Source: Roseomonas mucosa ATCC BAA-692 (GTDB lineage Bacteria; Pseudomonadota; Alphaproteobacteria; Acetobacterales; Acetobacteraceae). From it: a DNA stretch of 64,000 bases. A program made the position numbers and the translations under genes. The notes under the pieces were generated by a model. It saw only the letters and a program-made list of their open reading frames with translations, did not search any database and was not told the DNA's origin. The stretch lies in NCBI RefSeq assembly GCF_000622225.1, contig NZ_JHWD01000001.1, positions 62,001 through 126,000 of the forward strand. The letters are read 5' to 3'. Shown piece by piece: positions 1 to 7,118 of this stretch; position 1 is the first letter of the stretch, and every line of letters starts with the position of its first letter.

Positions 1-277
1 AGGAACCAAGGCAGCGATCGCAGGATATGCCCGTGGGGTGCAACGCGATCTTGGCCCACGCAACATTACCGTCAACGTGGTCCAACCTGGCATCATGCCA
101 ACCGACATGACCGGGGAAGTTGCTGAGAATTTTCCGCAGGCCGTCATCGATATGCATCCCATCCGTCGGATCGCCACGATTGAGGAAGTGGCGGGCGCCG
201 TCAGTTACCTCGTTAGTCCCGCTGCAAGCTACACAGCTGGCGCGGTGATAGATGTGTCAGGGGGCGTCCTGGTCTGA
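1..277 (+). CDS. SDR family oxidoreductase, C-terminal fragment (5' end outside window)
   Basis: The open frame runs into the left edge of the window (codons from base 2), so only the C-terminal part is visible. The first residues read GTKAAIAGYARG, which fits the region just after the catalytic Tyr of short-chain dehydrogenases/reductases, with the Lys of YxxxK at codon 3. The following NITVNVVQPGIMPTDM is the conserved NVxxPG segment after the active site, and the end (SYTAGAVIDVSGG) matches the usual SDR C-terminus. SDRs reduce or oxidise carbonyl/alcohol groups with NAD(P)H; the substrate cannot be read. An internal GTG at 38 is not the true start. Base composition resembles the next genes rather than the GC-rich DNA beyond 5650. 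Confidence 0.85.
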   Translation, partial: GTKAAIAGYARGVQRDLGPRNITVNVVQPGIMPTDMTGEVAENFPQAVIDMHPIRRIATIEEVAGAVSYLVSPAASYTAGAVIDVSGGVLV

Positions 278-437
278 ATCGATGCTCGACGGGCGTGTCA
301 CGCGGATAACTGAAGGACGATCACTTCCGCACCTCAGCGCTCCGTTGAATTCCGGGCAGCAGACCGGCTGATCCTGCAGGGCCCATTATTCTCGAAGCAA
401 TAGCGGATAAAGCTTCCGCATCTCAGGAGTTCATAGA

Positions 438-884
438 GTGCCGAATGCAGAGGTGACCCAAGACCGCATCGCCGTCGCCACCGACTATTTCCGGAAAATC
501 GACAGTGGCGATCCCACCATCCTCGACATTCTGACTGACGATGTCGTGACGTACTTCCCGAAGTTCGGAGTTGGATATGGCAAAGCCGAATTCATGGAAG
601 TCGCCAAGGGTCTGTTGGGGTCGCTTCAGCGGATCGAGCACGATTTCGATCGCATGACCTTCCACGTAGCCGGCGACCACGTGATTGTGGAAGGCTTTGA
701 AGGTGGCGTTATGGCTGACGGCACGGCGTGGCCGGTTGAAGGCCGGTCCGAAGGCCGTTTCGCCAACGTATTCGAGTTCGACGGCGCGCTTATCAAGCGT
801 GTTTTCATCTACGTGGACCCGGACTTCGCTAGCGCTAATGACGCGGGGTTTCTTTGGGGCCGCAACGTCAGACTGACGCGATGA
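438..884 (+). CDS. NTF2/SnoaL-like fold protein
   Basis: A 148-residue protein of the size and pattern of the SnoaL-like/NTF2-like superfamily: an N-terminal helix with YFRKIDSGD, then a DDVVTYFPKFGVGYG stretch and alternating beta strands ending in LIKRVFIYVDPDFA. Members are isomerases, dehydratases or ligand-binding proteins; the function here is not predictable. The start is GTG at 438, chosen because a CAGGAG ribosome site sits 8 bases upstream (424-429). It lies 160 bp after the SDR gene on the same strand, so the two may be co-transcribed. No catalytic residues can be assigned with confidence. Confidence 0.75.
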   Translation: MPNAEVTQDRIAVATDYFRKIDSGDPTILDILTDDVVTYFPKFGVGYGKAEFMEVAKGLLGSLQRIEHDFDRMTFHVAGDHVIVEGFEGGVMADGTAWPVEGRSEGRFANVFEFDGALIKRVFIYVDPDFASANDAGFLWGRNVRLTR

Positions 885-946
885 CCCCAATCGCATGGCG
901 CAGCACTCACGTTCGCAGGGCGAAGGCCGATTGGCGGTGATGCAGA

Positions 947-1213
947 ATGGACCATCCAGAATTCGATACGGCTTTCGAGCGTCTGCCTGAGGGGTATAGC
1001 GAAGGCGCTTACGAAGGCAGGCGTTTCGGCGTGACGGTTCGTCGGTCGGAGGATGGACGGAGGAACAGCCTTTTTGCTCGAGAACTAGCCGGGAACGACA
1101 TCGTCAGCTTCAATCTGTATCGCGTTGCTTCGGGCAGTGCGTCGCTGAAGCCGTGCGAGATGTCCTCGGAGAAGGTTATCGCTTTCGTATTGGGCTATCA
1201 GCCGAATGCCTGA
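947..1213 (+). CDS. Small hypothetical protein (88 aa)
   Basis: An 88-residue reading frame with ATG start and codon use like its neighbours. I do not recognise a named domain. The protein is mixed charged, has no signal peptide or membrane segment, and contains a basic-acidic stretch (YEGRRFGVTVRRSEDGRR) followed by FNLYRVASGSASLKPCEMSSEK, typical of small beta-rich conserved hypothetical proteins. It sits 62 bp after the NTF2-like gene in the same direction. It could be a regulator-sized accessory protein, but nothing supports a specific role. Confidence 0.6.
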   Translation: MDHPEFDTAFERLPEGYSEGAYEGRRFGVTVRRSEDGRRNSLFARELAGNDIVSFNLYRVASGSASLKPCEMSSEKVIAFVLGYQPNA

Positions 1214-1319
1214 TGAGCATGTGGGGTTCGCTGCCTTCCCATTTTCCCGTGCCGCTCCAAGCGCCCCTTCTGGTCGCCAGAACTATCGAAACTATAGACA
1301 CAGGCCATTGGACTTCGAT

Positions 1320-1348
1320 CTGAGGTAAATTCATCTTCTATACCTCAG
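1320..1348. promoter_or_regulatory. Spaced inverted repeat upstream of dps
   Basis: CTGAGGTA (1320-1327) and TACCTCAG (1341-1348) form a perfect 8-bp inverted repeat with a 13-bp spacer. It lies 58 bp before the dps start codon in the 193-bp gap after the small hypothetical gene. The spacing of the half-sites suits a dimeric regulator, but a weak terminator of the upstream gene is an alternative. Which regulator would bind is unknown. Confidence 0.4.
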
Positions 1349-1406
1349 CGTTCCAGAGAATCGGCGCTGATCTTTTGCGCAAGCCTTCATCGAGGAAGTT
1401 CACGCG

Positions 1407-1901
1407 ATGACAAACTCCAGTGCTGCAACCGTGCCTTCACCATCTGACCTCGACGAGAACGCGACCATGACGGTCGCGGATGCGTTGAAGATCATTTTGG
1501 CGAACAGCTATGCGGTCTACCTCAAGACCAAGAACTTTCACTGGCATGTCTCGGGCCCGTACTTCAGGGACTACCATCTCCTTCTCGATGAGCAAGCTGC
1601 GGAAATCCTCGCAGCGACCGATGCGATGGCGGAGCGCGCCCGGAAGACCGGAAATACGACCATACGATCGATCGGCGATATCGCCAGCCACCAGACGATC
1701 AAGGACAACGACGCTGAGTTCGTCACGCCGCAGGACATGCTGGCGGAGCTGCGCGCCGATAATCTTCACATGGTCGAGTCGCTGCGCCGCGCAAAGGAAG
1801 TCGCCGACGAGGCGAAGGACAACGCGACCTCCGGCCTGATCGATACCTGGACCGACGAAGCGGAACGCCGAGCGTGGTTCCTTTTCGAAGTCAGCCGATA
1901 G
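1407..1901 (+). CDS. dps: Dps family ferritin-like DNA-protection protein
   Basis: A 164-residue ferritin-like four-helix protein. The ferroxidase ligands expected from the Dps family are all present: His45, His57, Asp61, Asp72 and Glu76, in the segments NFHWHVSGP, YHLLLDEQ and DAMAERAR. Dps dodecamers oxidise Fe(II) with hydrogen peroxide, store the iron and protect DNA. The N-terminal tail (residues 1-22) is short and only weakly charged, so DNA binding through it is uncertain. GAGGAAG (1392-1398) is a good ribosome site 8 bases before ATG. It is followed 29 bp later by an alpha/beta hydrolase. The inverted repeat at 1320-1348 may regulate it. Confidence 0.95.
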   Translation: MTNSSAATVPSPSDLDENATMTVADALKIILANSYAVYLKTKNFHWHVSGPYFRDYHLLLDEQAAEILAATDAMAERARKTGNTTIRSIGDIASHQTIKDNDAEFVTPQDMLAELRADNLHMVESLRRAKEVADEAKDNATSGLIDTWTDEAERRAWFLFEVSR

Positions 1902-1930
1902 GTCTGCTGCTCAACGGATCGGATCGTTTC

Positions 1931-2785
1931 ATGGCGCCTAACGATGTGCAGACCCAGTTCCTTCAGACAGAGGGCGGTAGGATAGCCTTCGACGATACGG
2001 GTGGAACCGGACCTCTCGTCGTAGGCATCCCAGGAATGGGAGACCTGCGCTCCGAGTATCGGCTCATCAAGCCCATGCTGCAGCATGCGGGATGCCGAGT
2101 GGTGACGATGGACGTCCGCGGATTCGGCCAATCGTCGCCGGAGTGGTCGGATTACTCCGCGCGAGCGGTCGGCCGTGACGCCGTCGCCATCCTCCGACAG
2201 TTGGCTGACGGGCCAGCCGTGATCATGGGCAACTCGTTCGCAGCCGGCTCCGCGCTTTGGGCTGCCAAGGAAGCTCCTAGTCACGTCAACGGGGTGGTGC
2301 TGCTCGGTCCGATCGTTCGCGATCTTCCCTTCACGACGATCCAGAAACTTGTCCTTGGGCTCGGATTCGCGGGGCCATGGCGAACCTGGTTCTGGACCAC
2401 TTACTGGAGCAGCCTATTCCCGACGAAACCGGCGCCGGATCATGCTGAGGTAAAAGCGGCGATTGCTGCAAACCTCAGGGAGCCAAAGCGCATGCAGGCT
2501 CTCTTGACGATGCTCTCATTGTCGAAGTCCGACACCGCAGCGATCTTGGACGAGATCTCTGTGCCGAGCCTCATCGTCATGGGCACAAAGGATCCCGACT
2601 TCACGGACCCTGTCGAAGAAGCCCGAAGCTTGGCTTCGAGGCTCCATGCCGAAACCATGATTGTCGAGGGCGCTGGGCACTACCCTCATGTCGAAATGGC
2701 GAACGATGTCGGACAGCGGATCATCGCGTTCGTCCGCCAGCTCGATAAGTCTGGCCCGGCCGTTGTGCCTTTGCGCAGGAGCTAA
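1931..2785 (+). CDS. Alpha/beta-fold hydrolase
   Basis: A 284-residue alpha/beta hydrolase. The oxyanion-hole region GIPGMGDLRSEY (about 32-43), the strand TMDVRGFGQSS, and the nucleophile elbow GNSFAAG with Ser102 are visible. The acid is probably within GTKDPDFTDP and the catalytic His in EGAGHYPHVEM. The elbow is GxSxA rather than the classic GxSxG, which occurs in this superfamily. Substrate unknown. An upstream in-frame start would overlap dps; the ATG at 1931 leaves a 29-bp gap and is preferred. It is two bases from the msrA-like start, so these two genes are surely one transcription unit. Confidence 0.88.
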   Translation: MAPNDVQTQFLQTEGGRIAFDDTGGTGPLVVGIPGMGDLRSEYRLIKPMLQHAGCRVVTMDVRGFGQSSPEWSDYSARAVGRDAVAILRQLADGPAVIMGNSFAAGSALWAAKEAPSHVNGVVLLGPIVRDLPFTTIQKLVLGLGFAGPWRTWFWTTYWSSLFPTKPAPDHAEVKAAIAANLREPKRMQALLTMLSLSKSDTAAILDEISVPSLIVMGTKDPDFTDPVEEARSLASRLHAETMIVEGAGHYPHVEMANDVGQRIIAFVRQLDKSGPAVVPLRRS

Positions 2786-2787
2786 GT

Positions 2788-3273
2788 ATGGCACAGGTGG
2801 GCTTTGGAGGAGGTTGCCACTGGTGCACCGAGGGCGTTTTCCAAGCGTTGCGCGGCGTCACGCAGGTCCACCAGGGCTTTCTACAATCGGCCGCCCCGGC
2901 GGACACCTGGGCCGAGGGGGTGATTGTAACGTTCGAACCCTCCGTTATCGGACTGGAGACACTGTCCGAGGTGCACCTGCGCACACACTCCGCCACTCGT
3001 GCGCGCTCGGTTCAAAACAAGTACCGAAGCGCGATCTATATCTTCGACGAGATTCAGCGAGCCGAAGCCGATGAGGCGATACGCGGATACGCTGCGGAGA
3101 CCGGCAAGCCGGTCCACACCCTCGTCCTACCATTCGCGGGCTTCAAAGCTTCGGACGAGCGATATCAGAACTATTATCGCACCGACCCGAACAGGCCTTT
3201 TTGTCGGCGATACATCGATCCCAAGCTCGACTTCATCCGCGAGCATTTTTCGGAGAACGCGCTAGAGCGTTAG
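2788..3273 (+). CDS. msrA: Peptide-methionine (S)-S-oxide reductase (MsrA-like)
   Basis: A 161-residue MsrA-family protein. MsrA reduces methionine-S-sulfoxide in proteins. The catalytic motif, usually GCFW, reads GGGCHWCTE with nucleophile Cys10, Trp12 and Glu15. Further family landmarks are NKYRSAIYIF (the usual QYRS-I region), YQNYYR and PFCRRYIDPKLDFI (the usual PYC-I-PK region). The Phe-to-His change in the active-site motif and the missing YAGG motif make it a divergent member. It starts 2 bp after the hydrolase gene. Together with Dps this gives the segment an oxidative-stress flavour. Confidence 0.88.
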   Translation: MAQVGFGGGCHWCTEGVFQALRGVTQVHQGFLQSAAPADTWAEGVIVTFEPSVIGLETLSEVHLRTHSATRARSVQNKYRSAIYIFDEIQRAEADEAIRGYAAETGKPVHTLVLPFAGFKASDERYQNYYRTDPNRPFCRRYIDPKLDFIREHFSENALER

Positions 3274-3309
3274 TCGTACATGTGGAGTAACGCCGGAGTA
3301 TCTCCGACG

Positions 3310-5100
3310 TTAGTCAGAACGCACTTCTCCCGGTTGCCCCTCATCCGACTCCGGTCGGTGGCTGGCAGTCGACGCTGCTCCAATAAACTCCGCCTCGCCG
3401 AGCACGAAGCGACCGAGATTCAGTACAGGGTCCTCACCGCGTTCGATCGCCTGTTCGAACTCGATCAGGGGAGCAAGTCCGGGAACAGTCTCGACCGCAC
3501 GACCGAGCTCACCCAGCGCCTTAGTTTTGCTGCCCTCGTGCAAGAGCCGGTCTGCGAGCAGGATGTGGAGAGCCGCATCAACTCGCATCGGAAGAGGGGC
3601 GGGTTTGTTGCCTAACCGCTCTTTCCAGCGGGCGTCGGAAAGCAACTGCATATCTTCGGTCGACCATTCAATCGGCCGTCCGAGCACCATTCCGATTGCG
3701 AAGCTCACCATGCTCGGTTCCGCCAAGTCGGCCTCAAACCGCTTGGCGAGCTTCGGCTTGAGCCTGCGACGACGGTCCGGGGGAGCGACCGTGTTCCAGA
3801 CCGTCATGATCCCGGCCATCGCAAGGCGATCCTCTCGTTTGGAAAGGCCGAGCGCCGTGCCCTCGATGGATTCTAGAACAGGGCTCATATCGACAAGACC
3901 CGTCTCGCTACGCTTTGATAGCCCCTCGATCAGATATGTTAGCATTCCATCGAAATACTCGGCAGCGGTATCACGATTGAACCCCTCGGCCCGTCCGATC
4001 CAATATTGCGCTGCCCAGCGGCCCGGCATGATTCCGGGTAGTGCTGAGCGGTAGTTGAATGTCGAATCGACACCTTGAGGAGCACGCTCAACGAAGCGCC
4101 GCACCACATGACGGCTCAGGCGTGACAGTCCTTCCAAACTTAGGACAATGCCGGTGTCTAGCAATGCCGTATCGGCACGATCGCCTGCCATCCAAACCTC
4201 CCGAGCCAAGCGCTCCAAAGCGTGAACGGTTCGCGAGCGGATAGAATAGGCTTGGCGCAGCGCGTTTGGGAGCTCGGTAGTCTTGATTGGTCGGATCGCG
4301 CCAACAGCTTCGTTCCGATAGAAGGAGGGCTCAACGTGATCTAGCACAAAGGCGACGAACTGCCGCTGAAGACCATGATGCTCATTTGCAAGCACGGCGC
4401 TCTCGATCCGCGCGCGGACAACGTCGTCAAGTCCTTGGGTGGCTGCGTCTATCCGATGTCGTTTCGACGGATCGTAGTCCTCCCAGACAGCGGGTTCGCT
4501 TTCGGACGCTTGGCCGAGTGATTCTAGAGCCGCCACCATCAATGTATATGCTAATGCGGCGTCTTCATCGACGATAAGCGTCGCATCGACGATCTGGCGT
4601 ATGGCCCTGATGACCGCCTCGTAGCTCTTGCGCTGTAGCCCGAGGAGTGAGCGCGTGAAGCGTTCAAGGTCCGCTACACCCTCGTCCGTGAGGATAACCG
4701 TTGCGTCGAAGGTCTGGCGCAATAGGCTCGCGGGACCGCGGCGATTTCTTTCCTCGCCTTGTTGAGCAGAAATCAGCCGGCGCGCCATGTCATGGTCGCG
4801 GACGCAAGTGGCTTTGGTACAGAAGGCGACTACTGCGGCAACCTCGTCGAGCAACTGGTCGCCACTGGTGGCGGCGAGGACTTCAAGCGTCCCGGAGGGG
4901 CTCTGGGCTTCCAGCTGCTCTCGCGCTTCGACCGTGAAGGTGCGCGGACCATCAAATGTCGTCGAAGGCAGCAGCCTCCCAAAAACGAAGGTCAGTGTCT
5001 GCTCACGAAAGGCGCGCAGGTTTGTATAAAAAATACCCCGGTGTAGCGTGTCCGTGAGCGGTACCGGCCGGAAATACATGCCTTGCACGATCTGTAGCAT
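3310..5100 (-). CDS. Large hypothetical protein with Apea-like HEPN motif
   Basis: A 596-residue protein without signal peptide or membrane segments. I cannot name a characterised relative. Two segments look like the Apea-like HEPN group: ALAYTLMVAALESLG (182-196), and YSIRSRTVHALERL (285-298), which carries an R-x4-H pattern (Arg288 to His293). In HEPN RNases and many abortive-infection proteins an Rx4-6H motif forms the nuclease site. The C-terminal third (about 360-590) is helix-rich and unassigned. The gene is single, convergent with the msrA-like gene (37 bp between stops), and has its own long 5' gap next to the tRNA. A defence or stress-RNase role is an inference only. Confidence 0.75.
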   Translation of the reverse strand: MLQIVQGMYFRPVPLTDTLHRGIFYTNLRAFREQTLTFVFGRLLPSTTFDGPRTFTVEAREQLEAQSPSGTLEVLAATSGDQLLDEVAAVVAFCTKATCVRDHDMARRLISAQQGEERNRRGPASLLRQTFDATVILTDEGVADLERFTRSLLGLQRKSYEAVIRAIRQIVDATLIVDEDAALAYTLMVAALESLGQASESEPAVWEDYDPSKRHRIDAATQGLDDVVRARIESAVLANEHHGLQRQFVAFVLDHVEPSFYRNEAVGAIRPIKTTELPNALRQAYSIRSRTVHALERLAREVWMAGDRADTALLDTGIVLSLEGLSRLSRHVVRRFVERAPQGVDSTFNYRSALPGIMPGRWAAQYWIGRAEGFNRDTAAEYFDGMLTYLIEGLSKRSETGLVDMSPVLESIEGTALGLSKREDRLAMAGIMTVWNTVAPPDRRRRLKPKLAKRFEADLAEPSMVSFAIGMVLGRPIEWSTEDMQLLSDARWKERLGNKPAPLPMRVDAALHILLADRLLHEGSKTKALGELGRAVETVPGLAPLIEFEQAIERGEDPVLNLGRFVLGEAEFIGAASTASHRPESDEGQPGEVRSD

Positions 5101-5405
5101 TGGCTAGCCCCCCTTCGCGCTAGCTTGATCAGGAACAGCGCTACGCTCCCTGCTAGATCAATCAACAGTGCGGCATCTGAGCACCCCTTTGAATGTCGGC
5201 GTCCGACAATAGCTGTCGGATGCCAAAACACTCGTGAACGGCGAGAAGTCGCAGGTAAGTTCTGCCATTACGCGTGCCGCTTGCGAGCGATGCTGGTCAA
5301 GTCCCGCAGGGCTTGGAGGTATTCGCAGCGTCACAACGGCGCCATCAGCTCCGCCCAGTTCCTCATGAAGGAGCCTGAAAGCGATCGTACTGTCTGTCTG
5401 AGAGA
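5101..5405. other. 305-bp gap between HEPN-like gene and tRNA-Arg
   Basis: No convincing gene. It must hold the promoter of the leftward HEPN-like gene. It contains a perfect 6-3-6 inverted repeat TGTCGG-CGT-CCGACA (5194-5208), followed by a further TGTCGGA at about 5214, and a spaced pair TTGATC (5125-5130) / GATCAA (5156-5161). These could be operators. A rightward open frame (5125-5433) runs through the tRNA and is not believed. Confidence 0.4.
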
Positions 5406-5482
5406 TGGCGCACCCATCAGGATTCGAACCTGAGACCTCTACCTTCGGAGGGTAGCGCTCTATCCAGCTGAGCTATGGGTGC
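5406..5482 (-). tRNA. tRNA-Arg (anticodon CCG), complete, CCA encoded
   Basis: Read on the minus strand, a complete cloverleaf is present: acceptor stem GCACCCA/TGGGTGC, D arm with AGCTCAGCTGGATAGAGC, anticodon stem CTACC/GGTAG enclosing loop CTCCGAA (anticodon CCG, reading CGG), and T arm TCAGG-TTCGAAT-CCTGA. The discriminator G is followed by a genome-encoded CCA (5408-5406). Its acceptor stem differs from the truncated tRNA-Arg copy 122 bp to the right, so it is not a recent duplicate of that copy. Confidence 0.96.
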
Positions 5483-5484
5483 CT

Positions 5485-5507
5485 GTTGCTTACGCAGTGC
5501 TTACGCG
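5485..5507. repeat. Tandem 9-bp direct repeat next to the tRNA
   Basis: TGCTTACGC occurs twice in close succession between the intact and the truncated tRNA-Arg copies (about 5487-5506), separated by two bases. Short direct repeats beside a tRNA attachment site can be arm-type sites for a tyrosine integrase. No integrase gene is nearby in the window to confirm this. Confidence 0.35.
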
Positions 5508-5604
5508 GAAAACCTGTAGGGTGGAAGCCTCAACGGTAACTCCCGCAAACCTTTGTAAACAATCTCCTTTTCTACGTCTCTCACAAACCAGCAGCCCTTG
5601 ACTT

Positions 5605-5648
5605 CAGCCTTCGGAGGGCAACGCTCTATCCAGCTGAGCTACGGGTCC
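5605..5648 (-). pseudogene. Truncated tRNA-Arg(CCG): 5' half only
   Basis: On the minus strand from 5648: GGACCCG acceptor strand, then TAGCTCAGCTGGATAGAGCG (D arm), TTGCC, loop CTCCGAA and GGC. After this the sequence diverges: the T arm and the acceptor 3' strand (expected CGGGTCC) are absent. Homology stops on the 3' side of the anticodon stem, a known crossover region for tyrosine integrases that use tRNA genes. This half gene abuts the GC-rich backbone, and the low-GC segment lies on its 3' side. Confidence 0.85.
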
Positions 5649-5722
5649 GTCAGCGCCCGTCTAGCGCATGGCGCCGGAGAGGGGAAGCCCCCCCGGCACC
5701 ACGTGGCCGGGTGCCGTGTTTC

Positions 5723-6898
5723 TCAGGCGGCAGCCCGGCTGGGCGTGCCGGCCATCCGGAGCGCCGCCATGCGCACCGCCTCCGTCCGGTTGGCCCAGCC
5801 CCGGCCGAAACGGGCGAAGCCGTCCAGCGAGCGGTAATAGGCGAGGCGGGCCTCGGAGAAGGAGGCGATCAGCCGCTCCGCCTCCAACGCCCGCGCGGCG
5901 GCCAGGGTGATGGGACCGACCGAACCATCCGCCATCACACCCACCGCCTTCTGCAGCAGCTTCACCGCGCGCGAGGGACCGGCATTCACGCCGAAATCGA
6001 AGACGCCGAGATCGACCCCCGGCGGCAGCTCGGCGCAGCGCATCGGTGTCCAGTAGCGGGCGCGGTAGATCTCTCGCGCCTCGGCACGGGACAGGTCGCG
6101 GACCTCGTCCACCGTCACCGCCCGGTCGCGGAAGGCGCTCAGCACGTCCCGGGTGATGCCCATGTTGGTGGCGCCGCCGGGGTCCCGCGGATCGTTCACG
6201 AAGCCGCCTTCCTGTTGCAGCACGACGGCGAGGCAGCGGTCGAAGCGTTCCTCCGGCGAATCGGGGGCGGAGGCGGTCCGGGGCAGGCTGGCCACGTTGG
6301 ATGGCGTCGCGGCCATGTCGCGCAGGGTGGAGAGGGCAGACTGCACCTGCTCCCCGGCCTGCACCGTCTGCGCCCGTTGCAGCACCCCGGCGAGACGGTC
6401 TTTCTCATGCGCGGACTGTGAGGAGCCGATCCAGAAATTCACCACCGAGGCGAAGGCGGCCCCCAGCGTGCCCACGGTGATGTTCACCAGCGCCGCGGTT
6501 TCCGGCGGAAAGGTGTGGTTGAAGGAGACCAGCAGCACCATCACCACCAGGAAGGCCAGGATCACCAGGCTGGAGATCAGGGCCGGCCCCCAGGGGAGGG
6601 GCTGCAGGGGTGGCAGTTCCAGGTGGGCGGAGGCGGGCTTCGCGCCATCGCCCGGGGCGCCGCCGCCGCTTTCCGGGAGGTGCGCCAGCAGGATCTCCGC
6701 CAGGCGCATCCGCAGGCCGGCAGCGAGGGCGGGATCGGCCGCCACGGCGGCATGGGCGGCCTGGGCCCCGGCGGCGCCGGTGGCCTGGGTGACGGCCTCG
6801 GAAACCCGGGAACCGAGCAGGCCGGAGGAATCGGTGGCGAGCCACCGGGCGATATCCGGCAGCAGCGCCACCGCGAGGGGCAGGTGGGGCAGGGGCAT
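5723..6898 (-). CDS. Fused 3TM-type holin / GH108 N-acetylmuramidase
   Basis: A 391-residue protein from the ATG at 6898. Residues about 106-125 and 134-157 are hydrophobic; the second ends in VVNFWIGSSQSAHEKD, resembling the end of the GTA-type 3TM holin family. Residues 222-300 form a GH108 lysozyme domain with the catalytic Glu in QQEGGFVNDPRDPGGATNMG (Glu230), and 300-340 a peptidoglycan-binding-3 region (DFGVNAGPSRAVKLLQKAVG). Holin and endolysin are normally separate neighbouring genes of phages and gene transfer agents; here they are one chain. No capsid or tail genes adjoin it. A longer in-frame start (7030) is possible but adds only low-complexity sequence. Confidence 0.85.
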   Translation of the reverse strand: MPLPHLPLAVALLPDIARWLATDSSGLLGSRVSEAVTQATGAAGAQAAHAAVAADPALAAGLRMRLAEILLAHLPESGGGAPGDGAKPASAHLELPPLQPLPWGPALISSLVILAFLVVMVLLVSFNHTFPPETAALVNITVGTLGAAFASVVNFWIGSSQSAHEKDRLAGVLQRAQTVQAGEQVQSALSTLRDMAATPSNVASLPRTASAPDSPEERFDRCLAVVLQQEGGFVNDPRDPGGATNMGITRDVLSAFRDRAVTVDEVRDLSRAEAREIYRARYWTPMRCAELPPGVDLGVFDFGVNAGPSRAVKLLQKAVGVMADGSVGPITLAAARALEAERLIASFSEARLAYYRSLDGFARFGRGWANRTEAVRMAALRMAGTPSRAAA

Positions 6899-7051
6899 GG
6901 GGCGGGGGCCTCGCGCGACGCACCGGCCGCGTGGGACCAGGCCCGGAGGCATGGCGACGCGGCATTCCCGACCGCGTCCGGGATGGGGCGGCCGGGAATT
7001 CCGGTGCAGGGATGGGCTGGGGTGGGCCATCGGGCGCGGTTCGCCCGCTGG

Positions 7052-7089
7052 CCTTGACTTTCTAGGATAAAAATCCTATCAAGTCAAGG
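7052..7089. repeat. 38-bp imperfect inverted repeat between xerC and the endolysin gene
   Basis: Two 17-bp arms (7052-7068 and 7073-7089) are complementary except for two central mismatches and enclose AAAA. The inner part TAGGAT-AAAA-ATCCTA is a perfect palindrome. It is AT-rich in a very GC-rich setting, 29 bp after the xerC stop and about 150 bp before the endolysin start, both read leftward. TTGACT occurs near each end in both orientations. It may be a terminator, a symmetrical promoter/operator, or both. Confidence 0.55.
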
Positions 7090-7118
7090 AAATCGCCCAT
7101 TGATGAATCCGCGCCGCT

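Noticed and set aside
5125-5433. Rightward 102-codon frame running into the tRNA-Arg gene
   Set aside because: It overlaps the tRNA, has no ribosome site and no recognisable protein pattern; the C-terminal residues are just translated tRNA.
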